This document shows, piece after piece, positions 8,297-16,558 of a DNA stretch of 64,000 nucleotides (position 1 is the stretch's first letter; the number at the start of each line of letters is the position of its first letter). This DNA comes from Desulfoluna limicola (lineage in GTDB: Bacteria > Desulfobacterota > Desulfobacteria > Desulfobacterales > Desulfolunaceae). Below the pieces are notes generated by a model. It had not been told where the DNA came from, ran no database searches, and saw only the letters and a list, made by a program, of their open reading frames with translations. The DNA lies in contig NZ_AP024488.1 of the NCBI RefSeq assembly GCF_021654575.1, positions 4,983,501-5,047,500 of the forward strand, in the 5' to 3' direction. The position numbers were made by a program, and so were the translations under genes.

Positions 8297-8941
8297 ATGA
8301 CCGGAGACGAAAAGAACTGGCTTCTGGAGCAGCGCGCACAGCGCTGCGTGGGACATCTTGCCAAACATCGCTTTGACGCGGATTACCTCCCCACCACCGC
8401 TGAGGTGATGGACAAGGTGAAACCTCTTCTGGCAGCAGCCACAACCGTTGGATTCGGGGGGTCGGATACGATTCGTTCCATGGGGATTCATACCCTGGCC
8501 GAAGAGATGGGCAAAGAGCTCTATGACCATCATCGATCCGACCTTACTTATGAAGAGACCCTGGCCATGCGAAAAAGGCAGCAGGGGTGTGACCTCTTTT
8601 TTACCAGCGCCAACGCCATCAGCGAGACCGGAGAGATCATCAATGTGGACGGCATCGGCAACCGCACCAGCGCCATGGGTTTTGGGCCGGGACGCGTGGT
8701 GGTGGTGGCCGGGTACAACAAAATTGCCCCCGACCTTCACGCCGCCCTGCGCCGAATCCGCGAAGTGGCCGGCCCCATGCGCGCCAAAAGCCTCGGCGTT
8801 GAAACCCCCTGCGCCGTTACCGGCGTCTGCACCGACTGCAACTCCCCCATGCGCATCTGCAACATCACCACCATCCTCCACCGAAAACCCATGCTCACCG
8901 AGGTCACTGTTCTCATCGTGGGCGAAGAGCTGGGGTATTAA
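8297..8941 (+). CDS. LUD-domain protein (LutC/YkgG-like, lactate utilization family)
   Basis: A 214-aa stand-alone LUD (DUF162) protein. The family includes LutC and the C-terminal part of LutB, which take part in lactate oxidation to pyruvate; single-domain members in anaerobes are not well defined. Seen here: the fold signature TVGFGGSDTIRSMG near residues 51-64, TSANAISETGEIINVDG near 108-124, and the glycine-rich RVVVVAGYNKI. The C-terminal third has a Cys cluster, TPCAVTGVCTDC followed by a fourth Cys in RICNI, which could bind a metal or Fe-S cluster. GAAAGGAG lies upstream of the ATG. A terminator follows at 9033-9085. There are no lutA or lutB neighbours, so a direct role in lactate use is only a guess. 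Confidence 0.85.
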   Translation: MTGDEKNWLLEQRAQRCVGHLAKHRFDADYLPTTAEVMDKVKPLLAAATTVGFGGSDTIRSMGIHTLAEEMGKELYDHHRSDLTYEETLAMRKRQQGCDLFFTSANAISETGEIINVDGIGNRTSAMGFGPGRVVVVAGYNKIAPDLHAALRRIREVAGPMRAKSLGVETPCAVTGVCTDCNSPMRICNITTILHRKPMLTEVTVLIVGEELGY

Positions 8942-8946
8942 TAACA

Positions 8947-9241
8947 GCCTCCGGCGGCAAGGTGTGCCACCTTGAAAGTTGATTGCGAATGCGCTTCGCC
9001 CCTCGTTCCTCGGGGCAAATCGCATTCGCCAACAAAACGGGCCTTGAGTGAGTTGAAAGACTCACCAAGGCCCGTTTTGGTATTTGGGGCAGTCACTGCA
9101 GTGAATTTGGCGTTACGAAGAGGGCCGTTTCACCTCAGTCATTGTTCACGGGCGCAGCCCGTCAGCAAATGTGATCAGCCCGAGGCACGAGGGGTGAGTG
9201 CCTTTGCGAACCTGGGGATTTATCCCCTGGCCGCCGGAGGC
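8947..9241. repeat. Intergenic palindromic element (full, paired caps)
   Basis: Left cap GCCTCCGGCGGC at 8947, hairpin AAGGTGTGCCACCTT, then a long hairpin (about 8980-9029) with arms GCGAATGCG and CGCATTCGC around CCCCTCGTTCCTCGGGG. The right part has GGGCGCAGCCCG, a degenerate second long hairpin, a GGGGATTTATCCCC hairpin and the right cap GCCGCCGGAGGC ending at 9241, only 6 bases from the cupin stop. A strong terminator lies inside. Confidence 0.85.
9033..9085 (+). terminator. Intrinsic terminator after the LUD gene
   Basis: A long hairpin with CAAAACGGGCCTTG on the left and CAAGGCCCGTTTTGG on the right encloses a GTGAGT/ACTCAC inner stem. It can work in both directions between the convergent LUD and cupin genes. 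Confidence 0.75.
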
Positions 9242-9247
9242 TGACTT

Positions 9248-9604
9248 TTAAAGTTCCGGGGCCCCTTTGGGGACGAGGCAGACGAAGGTGAGGGGGGTGG
9301 AGCCGGTGTTTTTGATCTGGTGGGTGGCGCCGCCAGGGACGAAGGCGACGGAGCCTTTTTCGACCTTTACCCAGGTGCCACCTGCAAGGACTTCGCCCTG
9401 GCCGTCGTGGAAGAAGATTTCGTGCTCCCAGTCGTGTTCGTGGCAGGGGGTGTGGCCTTGGGGGGCCAGCTCGAAAAGGCGCATGCAGAAGTTGGGTGCG
9501 CCCATTTCCTGCCCAATGAGGATGCGGCCGGTGACGCCTGCAGCGGCTCCTCCGTCAAAGGTTTTGCTCTTTTTTTCAGTTGCTTTGAATACCTGTGTTT
9601 CCAT
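9248..9604 (-). CDS. Cupin-domain protein
   Basis: A 118-aa single cupin (beta-barrel) protein of unknown substrate. The metal-binding first cupin motif is present as HTPCHEHDWEHEIFFHDGQG (His-x-His, later Glu) and the second as FVPGGATHQIKN. The start at 9604 is supported by AAGGAA; an in-frame extension to 9691 lacks a ribosome site. Small cupins of this type often sense or bind small molecules or metals in anaerobes. The gene stands alone between the repeat element and the tRNA-Gly gene. Confidence 0.85.
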   Translation of the reverse strand: METQVFKATEKKSKTFDGGAAAGVTGRILIGQEMGAPNFCMRLFELAPQGHTPCHEHDWEHEIFFHDGQGEVLAGGTWVKVEKGSVAFVPGGATHQIKNTGSTPLTFVCLVPKGAPEL

Positions 9605-9801
9605 GCGCTGTTCCTTATTGAGGTGTTGCGTGATGGGTGGGGCACGGCAGGGCCGTGAATACCTCGGCCTCACCAGGCTCGAAGCCACCATCGGTGACAG
9701 GCCCTGTTATACCATACTTTGCGGCTTCAGGGGAAAGGGGGCGTTGACGGGGTCTTGAGGGATGGGTCACGGCTGGAGGGCGCGGTGTGAGTTGCCCAAA
9801 C

Positions 9802-9838
9802 AAAAAAGCCCCCCGATTCCAAGAGAATCAGGGGGCTG
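9802..9838 (-). terminator. Terminator of tRNA-Gly
   Basis: Read on the minus strand, CAGCCCCCTGATTC pairs with GAATCGGGGGGCT and is followed by six T. It lies 12 bases past the CCA end of the tRNA gene. Confidence 0.85.
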
Positions 9839-9849
9839 TATCGTCATGT

Positions 9850-9924
<75 letters not shown>

Positions 9925-10058
9925 TCAGCACGGGGAGTTTTATACCCCCATCCTTTCTTCAGAGTCAACCCAAAAAATGAAAAAAAAAGCCCTTGCCATG
10001 TGGATTGCGCCTAACTGCCTGTTGACCCGGTTTTTTTTGGCATCCCGAAATCAGGGCT

Positions 10059-10233
10059 CCAGGGAGAGCCTTGGGGTGTTGCCGTGGCATATGCGCTGTG
10101 CGGAGAGGGAAGGGGCCCTTTACACGACCCGCAAAAAAAGGGGCGATATCCTTTGGTGGCTGGTCAGCCTCTGCGGGTCGTTATTTGAAATGGGCCCTTG
10201 ATAACGTTTCGGTTGTGGTTTCCCTTTCCCTGG
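10059..10233. ncRNA. Candidate structured RNA (rod-like, 6S-sized; unverified)
   Basis: About 175 bases fold by eye into one nested rod. The closing stem is CCAGGGAGAG (10059-10068) with CTTTCCCTGG (10224-10233). A second stem is AGGGGCCC (10111-10118) with GGGCCCTT (10192-10199). A perfect 9-bp inner stem is CGACCCGCA (10125-10133) with TGCGGGTCG (10172-10180), and small apical hairpins lie within. Between the first two stems are large asymmetric loops. Size and shape recall 6S RNA, but I see no decisive sequence signature, promoter or strand. Apart from this, 9925-10602 holds no gene I can support. Confidence 0.35.
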
Positions 10234-10602
10234 GCTTAGGCAACATGGTTTTCCTGTCTCGGTGAGGCACTCAGCACTGCGCACAAGGCCTCTTTGTCCG
10301 GCCTTTCAGCCGGTTGCCTCCGACAGGGCCGCCGGAGGCCTTATTGATCCGAACCCTTGCTTATAGTGGAGAATAGATCATTGGGGGGCTTGGAGGAAAC
10401 CCGGTGATGAATGATAGGCTCCACCGACAGGCACCCTTGGGCCCACAGGCAGCCCCATTTGGGCCCGGGTACCAAATGGCATGATGGGGCTTCTGTGGGC
10501 CGGGCAGCCGAGAATGCCGGAAATTTCATGGCGGGTAACCGATCGCAATCACGCAGGTTTTGTTTTTCAGTCTTTTTTTTTGAAAAAAAGCTCAGCTTTT
10601 CG

Positions 10603-10631
10603 TTGACACCATCGGCAAATTTCTTTAAACC
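10603..10631 (+). promoter_or_regulatory. Promoter of the tRNA cluster
   Basis: A consensus -35 TTGACA (10603-10608) is followed after 17 bases by TAAACC (10626-10631). It sits 17 bases before the mature 5' end of tRNA-Phe. Confidence 0.7.
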
Positions 10632-10647
10632 TTCTCTCGTTTGGTGA

Positions 10648-10723
<76 letters not shown>

Positions 10724-10744
10724 CCTGACAACCCTTCGGGTTGC

Positions 10745-10821
10745 GGGGGTGTAGTTCAGTTGGTTAGAACGCCAGCCTGTCACGCTGGAGGCCGCGAGTT
10801 CGAGTCTCGTCACTCCCGCCA
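10745..10821 (+). tRNA. tRNA-Asp (GTC)
   Basis: Anticodon GTC in CCTGTCACG, T-loop GTTCGAGTC, acceptor GGGGGTG pairing with CACTCCC, discriminator G and encoded CCA at 10819-10821. It follows tRNA-Phe by 21 bases. Confidence 0.96.
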
Positions 10822-10850
10822 CAAACCTGAAAGAGAAAAGAAATTATTGC

Positions 10851-10928
10851 GTCCCCATCGTCTAGCCTGGTCCAGGACACCGGCCTTTCACGCCGGCGAC
10901 AGGGGTTCAAATCCCCTTGGGGACGCCA
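10851..10928 (+). tRNA. tRNA-Glu (TTC)
   Basis: Anticodon TTC in CCTTTCACG, acceptor GTCCCCA/TGGGGAC, T-loop GTTCAAATC, discriminator G and encoded CCA at 10926-10928. It is the last tRNA of the cluster; a T-rich stretch follows and may end the transcript. Confidence 0.96.
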
Positions 10929-11079
10929 ATTTCTCTTCTTTTTTTGGTTTTTTTTTGTCCGAAAATCCTTCAAGACCTCCCTTCATCCATATGATGAGCC
11001 GGTATCAGCCCCATTTGGGCCGGTGCCATGACGGCCGTTGTATTCATATATAACGTGCTTATGCTTTTGCATGGCATGT

Positions 11080-11210
11080 CCGGTTTCACAGCCAGGATCC
11101 GCGTCTTCCAAACGCCATAACTCTCTCCTGAACCAAAGCACGTAAGGGTCTTACCATTCTTTCGTGTGGCACAATTTGTCTGCTCGCGGACCTGGCTGTG
11201 AACTCTCCGG
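11080..11210. repeat. Long imperfect inverted repeat / structured region
   Basis: TTCACAGCCAGG (11085-11096) pairs with CCTGGCTGTGAA (11191-11202); the arms extend inward by TCCGCG/CGCGGA after a one-base bulge and outward to CCGG/CCGG. The loop of about 80 bases contains a GTAAG/CTTAC hairpin. It lies in the roughly 740-base gene-poor gap between tRNA-Glu and apeB, where I see no reliable ORF. Confidence 0.5.
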
Positions 11211-11350
11211 AGTTTCTCTTCTTAATTCCTTCTTTTTCTTGACCATTCCCGTGTTTGCCATTCAACTCCCGTTCGGAGATTTGCCCCAGCCGCAAGGGTA
11301 TGACTCTCTTTATGGGGGCGAGGTTTTACTCGGTACTTAAAAAGTAACGT

Positions 11351-11424
11351 ATTAACCCGGCAACTGATTATACAAGCCAAGGGGATACTGCCCCTGGACA
11401 TGTATGCACTTAACCGCCGGGCAA
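11351..11424. repeat. MITE-like element (copy 2, inverted and shorter)
   Basis: ATTAACCCGGC begins it at 11351; the block ending near 11424 is the reverse complement of the left part of copy 1 (8075-8178), sharing GACATGTATGCACTTAACC. The right terminus here is degenerate (GCCGGGCAAAT). Confidence 0.7.
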
Positions 11425-11435
11425 ATAACTATTCA

Positions 11436-11649
11436 GCCTTCCTCCGGTGGGACGCTTTTTGAAATGAACCCCGAAAGCTGTCCGGTTGTGGTTCTCTAAT
11501 TCCAATAGCCCGTGCAGGAAAAGGGGGCCACAGACTCGCGAAGCTCAAACGATATGGCGTGCCAACATCGGTGATGCAACCAACGCTGAGCTCAAGGCCT
11601 GTTTGTCCAACGTTTCAAAGGTTTGGCCCCCGGCAGGGCCGCCGGAGGC
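11436..11649. repeat. Intergenic palindromic element (type 3 left, type 2 right)
   Basis: After a TAACTATTCAGC junction a degenerate left cap (CCTCCGGTGGG) is followed by ACGCTTTTTGAAA. The right half is the type 2 module: CCTGTTTGTCCAACGTTTCA, then TTTGGCCCCCGGCAGGGCC and the cap ending GCCGGAGGC at 11649. It lies 17 bases from the apeB stop. Confidence 0.75.
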
Positions 11650-11665
11650 ATGGTCTGATGCGATG

Positions 11666-12964
11666 TTACACGGCCCCTTGAAAAAACTCCGTCATGGCCC
11701 GGTAAAGATAAAACGCGTCTTCACATCCGGCGGTCTCCCGAATGGAGTGCATGGCCAGCATGGGAACACCCACATCAATGGTTGGGATGCCTGTGATGGC
11801 GGCGGTAAGGGGCCCGATGGTGCTTCCGCAGGGCATGTCACTGCGCATGACAAAGGACTGCACCGGTACTCCGGCTCGCCGGCAGATCTCTTTAAAGTGG
11901 GCTGCCGTGGCGCTGTTGGTGGCATAGCGCTGGTTGGCGTTGTACTTGATCACCGGCCCTTCATTGAGATGGGGGCTGTGGGACGGGTCGTACTTTTGGG
12001 GGTGTGCCGGGTGGAGGGCGTGGGCGTTGTCTGAGGAGACCATCAGGGACTTGGCCGATGCCATGGCCCGCTTTTCGGCGTCCGGGATCAGCCGTTCAAG
12101 GACCTGCACCAGAAAGTTTCCACTGGCCCCGGCCGGTGTGTGGCTTCCCACCTCTTCGTGATCATTCAACACAATCAGGCAGGGCATTTCGCCCTCTGCC
12201 CCAAGAAGCGCATGGGCCAGGGTAAAGCAGGAGAGCAGGTTGTCGATGCGGGCCCCGGTGATGAATTCCCGGTTGTACCCGGTGACGGTCGGCGCCTGGT
12301 TGTCATAGAAGGAGAGCTCAAACTCGAGGGTGGAGCCGCTTTCCACAGCGTTGCCCTGATCTGCCAGCTCTTTTCGAAGCACCTCCCGAATGTCGCCGGG
12401 GAGGCTTTCGGGCAAGGCCAGAAGGGGGGGCAGTTCTGTCTGGTTTTGAACGCTCCGGCTTTTGTTGGCCTCTCGGTCCATGTGGATGGCAAGGTTGGGA
12501 ATAATTGCCAGGGGCCGTTTGAAATCGATGAGGGTGTGTTCCACGCGGGGGCGGTTTTCACCCTGTCGGATGGTGCTCACCCGGCCGGCCAGGGAGAGGT
12601 CCCGGTCAAACCAGGTGGTGAGAAGGGGGCTTCCGTATACCTCCACCCCCAGTCTTGCCCCCCCGCTGTTTGCCATGTCTGGAACGGGCTTTACCTTGAG
12701 GCAGGGGCTGTCTGTATGGGCTCCGGCCATGGCGATGCCTGTCTCGCAAAAGGGCGTCTCTCCTGTGGTAAAGGCGATGAGGGATGCGTCGTTCCGGGTG
12801 ACCACATACCGGCTGTTTGCTTGAACATCCCATGCTTCTGTTTCATCGAGGCGTTGAAACCCTTCGGATTCTAAAAGGCTGACCAGAGAGGCAACGGCAT
12901 GGAACGGCGTGGGGGAGTCCTTGAGAAAGGTCAGGAGCTTTTCGTTAAACTGGATTTTGTTCAT
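11666..12964 (-). CDS. apeB: M18-family metalloaminopeptidase
   Basis: A 432-aa cytosolic zinc aminopeptidase of the M18 family (aspartyl aminopeptidase type, probable aminopeptidase 2). Visible sites: the metal/active-site segment GAHTDSPCLKVKP near residues 81-93, LNDHEEVGSHTPAG near 267-280, the basic/hydrophobic tract VSSDNAHALHPAHP near 309-322, and VMRSDMPCGSTIGP near the C-terminus. The length is typical. AAAGGA precedes the ATG. It is flanked on both sides by intergenic elements and is probably monocistronic. Confidence 0.94.
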   Translation of the reverse strand: MNKIQFNEKLLTFLKDSPTPFHAVASLVSLLESEGFQRLDETEAWDVQANSRYVVTRNDASLIAFTTGETPFCETGIAMAGAHTDSPCLKVKPVPDMANSGGARLGVEVYGSPLLTTWFDRDLSLAGRVSTIRQGENRPRVEHTLIDFKRPLAIIPNLAIHMDREANKSRSVQNQTELPPLLALPESLPGDIREVLRKELADQGNAVESGSTLEFELSFYDNQAPTVTGYNREFITGARIDNLLSCFTLAHALLGAEGEMPCLIVLNDHEEVGSHTPAGASGNFLVQVLERLIPDAEKRAMASAKSLMVSSDNAHALHPAHPQKYDPSHSPHLNEGPVIKYNANQRYATNSATAAHFKEICRRAGVPVQSFVMRSDMPCGSTIGPLTAAITGIPTIDVGVPMLAMHSIRETAGCEDAFYLYRAMTEFFQGAV

Positions 12965-13068
12965 GGTGGGTCCTTTTATGGTGGCCTCGCAAAGGGCGTT
13001 TAAAGGCGTGCCGGCATCTGGTGCGGTGCGTCGTGATTGAAATACGGGTAACTATTCAGCTCAATAAT

Positions 13069-13289
13069 GCCTCCGGCGGCCCTGCCGGGGGCCAAACTTT
13101 TGCCTGATCTAAAAAACCGGGTTTGACAAACAGGTTTTAGGGTCTCAGCTAATGTTGTCAGGCTATATGATTTTGGTTAACGAGTATGCTGTCTCCTTTT
13201 CCCTCAGTCCCATGCGGGGCTGAGGGAAAAGGAGACAGCACTCGGAAAGTTTTTGCGGAGCTTTTTTCAAAAAGCGACCCGCCGGAGGC
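13069..13289. repeat. Intergenic palindromic element (type 2 left, type 3 right)
   Basis: The left cap GCCTCCGGCGGC at 13069 is followed by CCTGCCGGGGGCCAAAC and, farther in, GACAAACAGGT (type 2, inverted). The right part is the type 3 module (AAGTTTTTGCGGAGC, TTCAAAAAGCGACCC) with cap CCGCCGGAGGC. TAACTATTCAGC junction motifs flank both sides. A separate long perfect hairpin lies inside. Confidence 0.8.
13187..13240. repeat. Perfect 21-bp inverted repeat
   Basis: The left arm at 13187-13207 (TGCTGTCTCCTTTTCCCTCA then G) is the exact reverse complement of 13220-13240. The 12-base loop contains CCCATGCGGGG, which can extend the stem. There is no T run after either arm, so a simple terminator is unlikely. 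Confidence 0.85.
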
Positions 13290-13405
13290 TTAATGAATAG
13301 TTACGACATACGCCGATTTGTAACGAGATGCTTCGGGCTGTGACAAGTGATCAGCGCATGGTTTGAAGAAAGTGTATCACCCTCGGGGCAGGGCTGTCGA
13401 GCCTG

Positions 13406-16024
13406 TCAGGCCACGTTGCAGCCGGGGTGTTCACGCTCTGCCGGGACTTCGATGCGCAGTCGGGTGCCCGTTCCCATGGAAGAGGTGAGCCTCATGGAGC
13501 CGTGGAGGAGGCTGACGCGCTCTTCCATGCTTCGAACCCCCATTCGCTTCTCGTTGACCGCCTCTGTGAGGCGCTCTTGGACGTGAAATCCCTGGCCGTT
13601 GTCCTCCACTGTCAAAATAAGGTTGGGGTGGGAGGCCGTGAGGCGAATGGCCACACGGTCTGCCTCGGCGTGCTTGCGCACATTGGAGAGGGCCTCCTGG
13701 ACAAGGCGGTAGAGGTTGATCTGGGTATCAAAAGAGAGGGTCAGCTCCTTGACCCCGGCGGTAAACAGGTCAATGGCCAGGCCGGAATAGGTGGCCTGCT
13801 CTTCACAATACCGTCGGATGGCGGTGATCAGGCCGAGCTGCTCCAGCTCGGGGGGCTGGAGGTTGTAGGCCAGGCCCCGGATGCTTTCGATGGACCCGCG
13901 CAGCAGCCTTGAGAGGGCCCGGGTTTTTTCCTGGACCCCCGGATTTGTGTCGCTGAGGGTGTCGAGGAGGGTGTCCCAGCCGATCTTGAGGGTGGCCAGG
14001 TCCTGGGCCACATTGTCGTGAAGGTCCCTTGCGATACGCTGGCGTTCGTTTTCCTGGGCTTTGATGAGCTCCTGGGAGAGGGTGCGGATATGCTTCTCCG
14101 CTGCCTTGAGTTCCGTGATGTTCCTGGCGAAGATGGCGACGCGGTCCACACGGCCCTGGTGGGCAATGGGGTGAATGGTGATGTCATAGAAGTTTTGTCC
14201 GCCGATCATCTGGTCTTCAAACCGTGCGATGGTGCCCGTTTTAAGCGCTTGCCTGAAGGTGGCTACCTGTCGGGAGGGGATGGTTTTGGGGAAGCCGTCA
14301 AGGATCGATCGTCCCACCAGCTCGGCGCGGGGCGTTTGCAGCAGTGTGCAGGAGATCTCGTTTACCTCAAGAAGGATTCCCGAAGGCGTCGCCAGCATGG
14401 CCGCATCTCCGGAGGAGTTGAGGAGTGCCCGGGCCCTCTCTTCGCTCTTGCGTAAAGCGGTCTCCATTTTTTTGAGGCCGGTGATGTTGGTGATCACCAC
14501 AAAGCTGCCCCTGTAGTTGCCCTTGTCATCGAACATGGGTTTCGGTGAAATCTGGATGTGCAGGATTTCCCCTGAGGCGGTGGCGAGTCTTGCCTCGTAT
14601 GCGGCCCCACCGCCTTCAGGCCGCTTGCCCTGTTGGGTCTGGACCAGGGGGTGGTCTTCCCGCGCAACCACAAAGGTGTGGTCTCGTCCCATAAGGGTTT
14701 CGCGGTTGTAGCCGGTCATGGCGCAGAGGCAGTCGTTCATGTACGTGAAGCGGCCCTCGGTATCAAAAATGGCCAGGCCCTCGTTCATGTTTTCCACCAG
14801 GAGCCGGTAGTGGTTTTCGGTCTTGGCCAGGGCTGCCTCGGTGGCGATGCGTTCGGTGATCTCATCTTTGAGGCGGATGTTGATGTGCTCCAGCTCTTCC
14901 GTCCGCTCCTTGACCCGCTCTTCCAGGCGTTTTCGGGACTCCCTAAGGAGAGCCTCTCCCTCCTTTCGTTTGGTGATGTCCCGGGCGATGGTGAGGATCA
15001 TCTCCCGGTCTTCGATATGAACCATGGAGGCGTGGAGTTCCAGGTGGATGGCCCGGCCCTCATGCAGGGTGATTTTTTGAAGCTCACAGGGCCCGGACCG
15101 ACCGCAGATGAGGGTTTCCTGAAGCATGCGTTCCACCTGGAGCAGGTTGTTTCCCCATAGGAAGCTGACTTCATGGGGGAGTTTCTCTTTGGCCTCTTCG
15201 TGGGTGTTTCCGATGAGGTCAAGGGTTGCCCGGTTGAGTCGAGCGACCTTTCCCGAAGGGTCGGAGAGGATGTAGGCGTCCGGGGCGTACTCAAAGGCGT
15301 TTTTAAACTCCCGTTCCGAGCGGGCCAGCCGTCGCATGACCTTTTCCCGTTCATGGATTTCACGTCTGAGCTCCCGGTTGGAGTGGTCCACTTCCTGGAA
15401 GAGGAGGTAGTCCCGGATAAAGGTGGTGGCAACGGTTCGAGAGATCACGCCGCCCAGCAGGAGCAGGCCCATGAGGTGCATGTTCTCGAGAAGAAAGGGG
15501 GTCAGGGTGGCTTCCATGATCCATACGGTGGTCAGGAGGCACACGGTGGCCCAGGTAAAGGAGAGGATCAGGGTCGCAGGGGTGAGGATCAATGCGGTAC
15601 AGAGGCCGAAAATGGTGAGGTAAAAACGGGTGATGCCTCCGACAGCGGCGTATTCAATGCCCGCAACCACGGAGAAGGCGGCACCCAGAATGAGAATGGT
15701 CGACCCCAGGAGGAGGCGGTGGGGCCCTGCCGTTTTTTCCGGGTCGATGCGATGATGAATCAGCAGAAGGATGAGGGTGGTGGCGACAATGATCGCCCCC
15801 ATGGTAAGGAAGTGGGCGTGGTGCGTCGGCACATCGGGCCCCCGGGCTATGATGGCGCGAAACGACGAGAGGGTGGTCGTCCCCGCCACGGTGGCCGCAA
15901 AAATGACGTTGAGGCGCCGGGCGTTGGTGAGGCGCACATGGCGCCTGAAGCCGGGCTGCATCTCCGCAGGGACCGTTGCCCAGTGGCGTTCAAGGGCTTT
16001 GCGGGCGGTGGCGAGGGGCTTCAT
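13406..16024 (-). CDS. Membrane-bound multi-PAS sensor histidine kinase (NarX/HisKA_3 type)
   Basis: An 872-aa sensor kinase. About six hydrophobic helices span residues 30-215 (for example ILILGAAFSVVAGIEYAAVG), then a coiled linker. Three PAS domains follow at about 230-350, 405-525 and 530-650, separated by EERVKERTEELEHINIRLK-type coils. The dimerisation/phosphorylation segment is HisKA_3, with His669 in ERQRIARDLHDNVAQDL. The ATPase has LVQEALSNVRKHA (N box), VEDNGQGF (G1) and SSMGTGTRL (G2). This kinase class phosphorylates LuxR/NarL-type regulators. None is adjacent, so the partner is unknown. It follows the gamma carbonic anhydrase gene by 3 bases and is probably cotranscribed with it. 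Confidence 0.93.
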   Translation of the reverse strand: MKPLATARKALERHWATVPAEMQPGFRRHVRLTNARRLNVIFAATVAGTTTLSSFRAIIARGPDVPTHHAHFLTMGAIIVATTLILLLIHHRIDPEKTAGPHRLLLGSTILILGAAFSVVAGIEYAAVGGITRFYLTIFGLCTALILTPATLILSFTWATVCLLTTVWIMEATLTPFLLENMHLMGLLLLGGVISRTVATTFIRDYLLFQEVDHSNRELRREIHEREKVMRRLARSEREFKNAFEYAPDAYILSDPSGKVARLNRATLDLIGNTHEEAKEKLPHEVSFLWGNNLLQVERMLQETLICGRSGPCELQKITLHEGRAIHLELHASMVHIEDREMILTIARDITKRKEGEALLRESRKRLEERVKERTEELEHINIRLKDEITERIATEAALAKTENHYRLLVENMNEGLAIFDTEGRFTYMNDCLCAMTGYNRETLMGRDHTFVVAREDHPLVQTQQGKRPEGGGAAYEARLATASGEILHIQISPKPMFDDKGNYRGSFVVITNITGLKKMETALRKSEERARALLNSSGDAAMLATPSGILLEVNEISCTLLQTPRAELVGRSILDGFPKTIPSRQVATFRQALKTGTIARFEDQMIGGQNFYDITIHPIAHQGRVDRVAIFARNITELKAAEKHIRTLSQELIKAQENERQRIARDLHDNVAQDLATLKIGWDTLLDTLSDTNPGVQEKTRALSRLLRGSIESIRGLAYNLQPPELEQLGLITAIRRYCEEQATYSGLAIDLFTAGVKELTLSFDTQINLYRLVQEALSNVRKHAEADRVAIRLTASHPNLILTVEDNGQGFHVQERLTEAVNEKRMGVRSMEERVSLLHGSMRLTSSMGTGTRLRIEVPAEREHPGCNVA

Positions 16025-16027
16025 GCT

Positions 16028-16558
16028 CTATCCCACCGGCTTGAAAAGTTGGGGGTCCCCGTAGGCGCGGGCTTTCTCGACGTAGATGTCCGCGGATGCC
16101 CGGATCACCTCCAGCACCTCTTGGGAGAACTGTTTTTTTACGGATGCGGGCATGCCGGCCACCAGCGAGAACGGGGGGATCACCGTGTTCTCAAGAACCA
16201 CGGAGCCGGCGGCAATGATGGAGCCCCGGCCCACTCGCGCTCCGTTCATCACCACGGCTCCCATGCCGATAAGGCAGCAATCTTCGACGGTGCAGCCATG
16301 GAGAACCGCCCGGTGACCCACCGTGACCTCCCGGCCGATGGAAAGGGGCTGGCCCGGGTCCACGTGCAGCATGGAGAGGTCCTGGATGTTCGTGCGGGCG
16401 CCGATGGTGATGGCGTCTCCGTCACCCCGGATAACGGCATTGAACCACACCGAGGCTTCCTCGGAGAGGGTCACGTTCCCTGCAATGACAGAGCCGGGCA
16501 GGTGGACCACCGATGGGTGGCAGGCAGGGGTGTTCTCTTTGAGGCTGTACAGTGACAT
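16028..16558 (-). CDS. Gamma-carbonic anhydrase family hexapeptide-repeat protein
   Basis: A 176-aa left-handed beta-helix protein of the gamma carbonic anhydrase/YrdA family, expected to form a trimer with metal between subunits. The three zinc-ligand histidines of the family appear in SMLHVDPG, TVGHRAVLHGC (two His). Hexapeptide repeats run through VIAGNVTLSEEASVWFNAVI and GARVGRGSIIAAGSVV. AAGGAG supports the start at 16558; an upstream Met at 16612 has no such site. Whether it hydrates CO2 or is a catalytically silent homologue cannot be read from sequence. It is the first gene of a likely two-gene operon with the sensor kinase. Confidence 0.88.
   Translation of the reverse strand: MSLYSLKENTPACHPSVVHLPGSVIAGNVTLSEEASVWFNAVIRGDGDAITIGARTNIQDLSMLHVDPGQPLSIGREVTVGHRAVLHGCTVEDCCLIGMGAVVMNGARVGRGSIIAAGSVVLENTVIPPFSLVAGMPASVKKQFSQEVLEVIRASADIYVEKARAYGDPQLFKPVG

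Noticed and set aside
11086..11295. 69-codon minus-strand ORF
   Set aside because: It lies across the large hairpin at 11080-11210, has no ribosome site and no recognisable sequence.
15173..16555. 460-codon plus-strand ORF opposite the sensor kinase and carbonic anhydrase genes
   Set aside because: Antisense shadow of two clearly coding genes; its translation is low-complexity Gly/His/Asp-rich.
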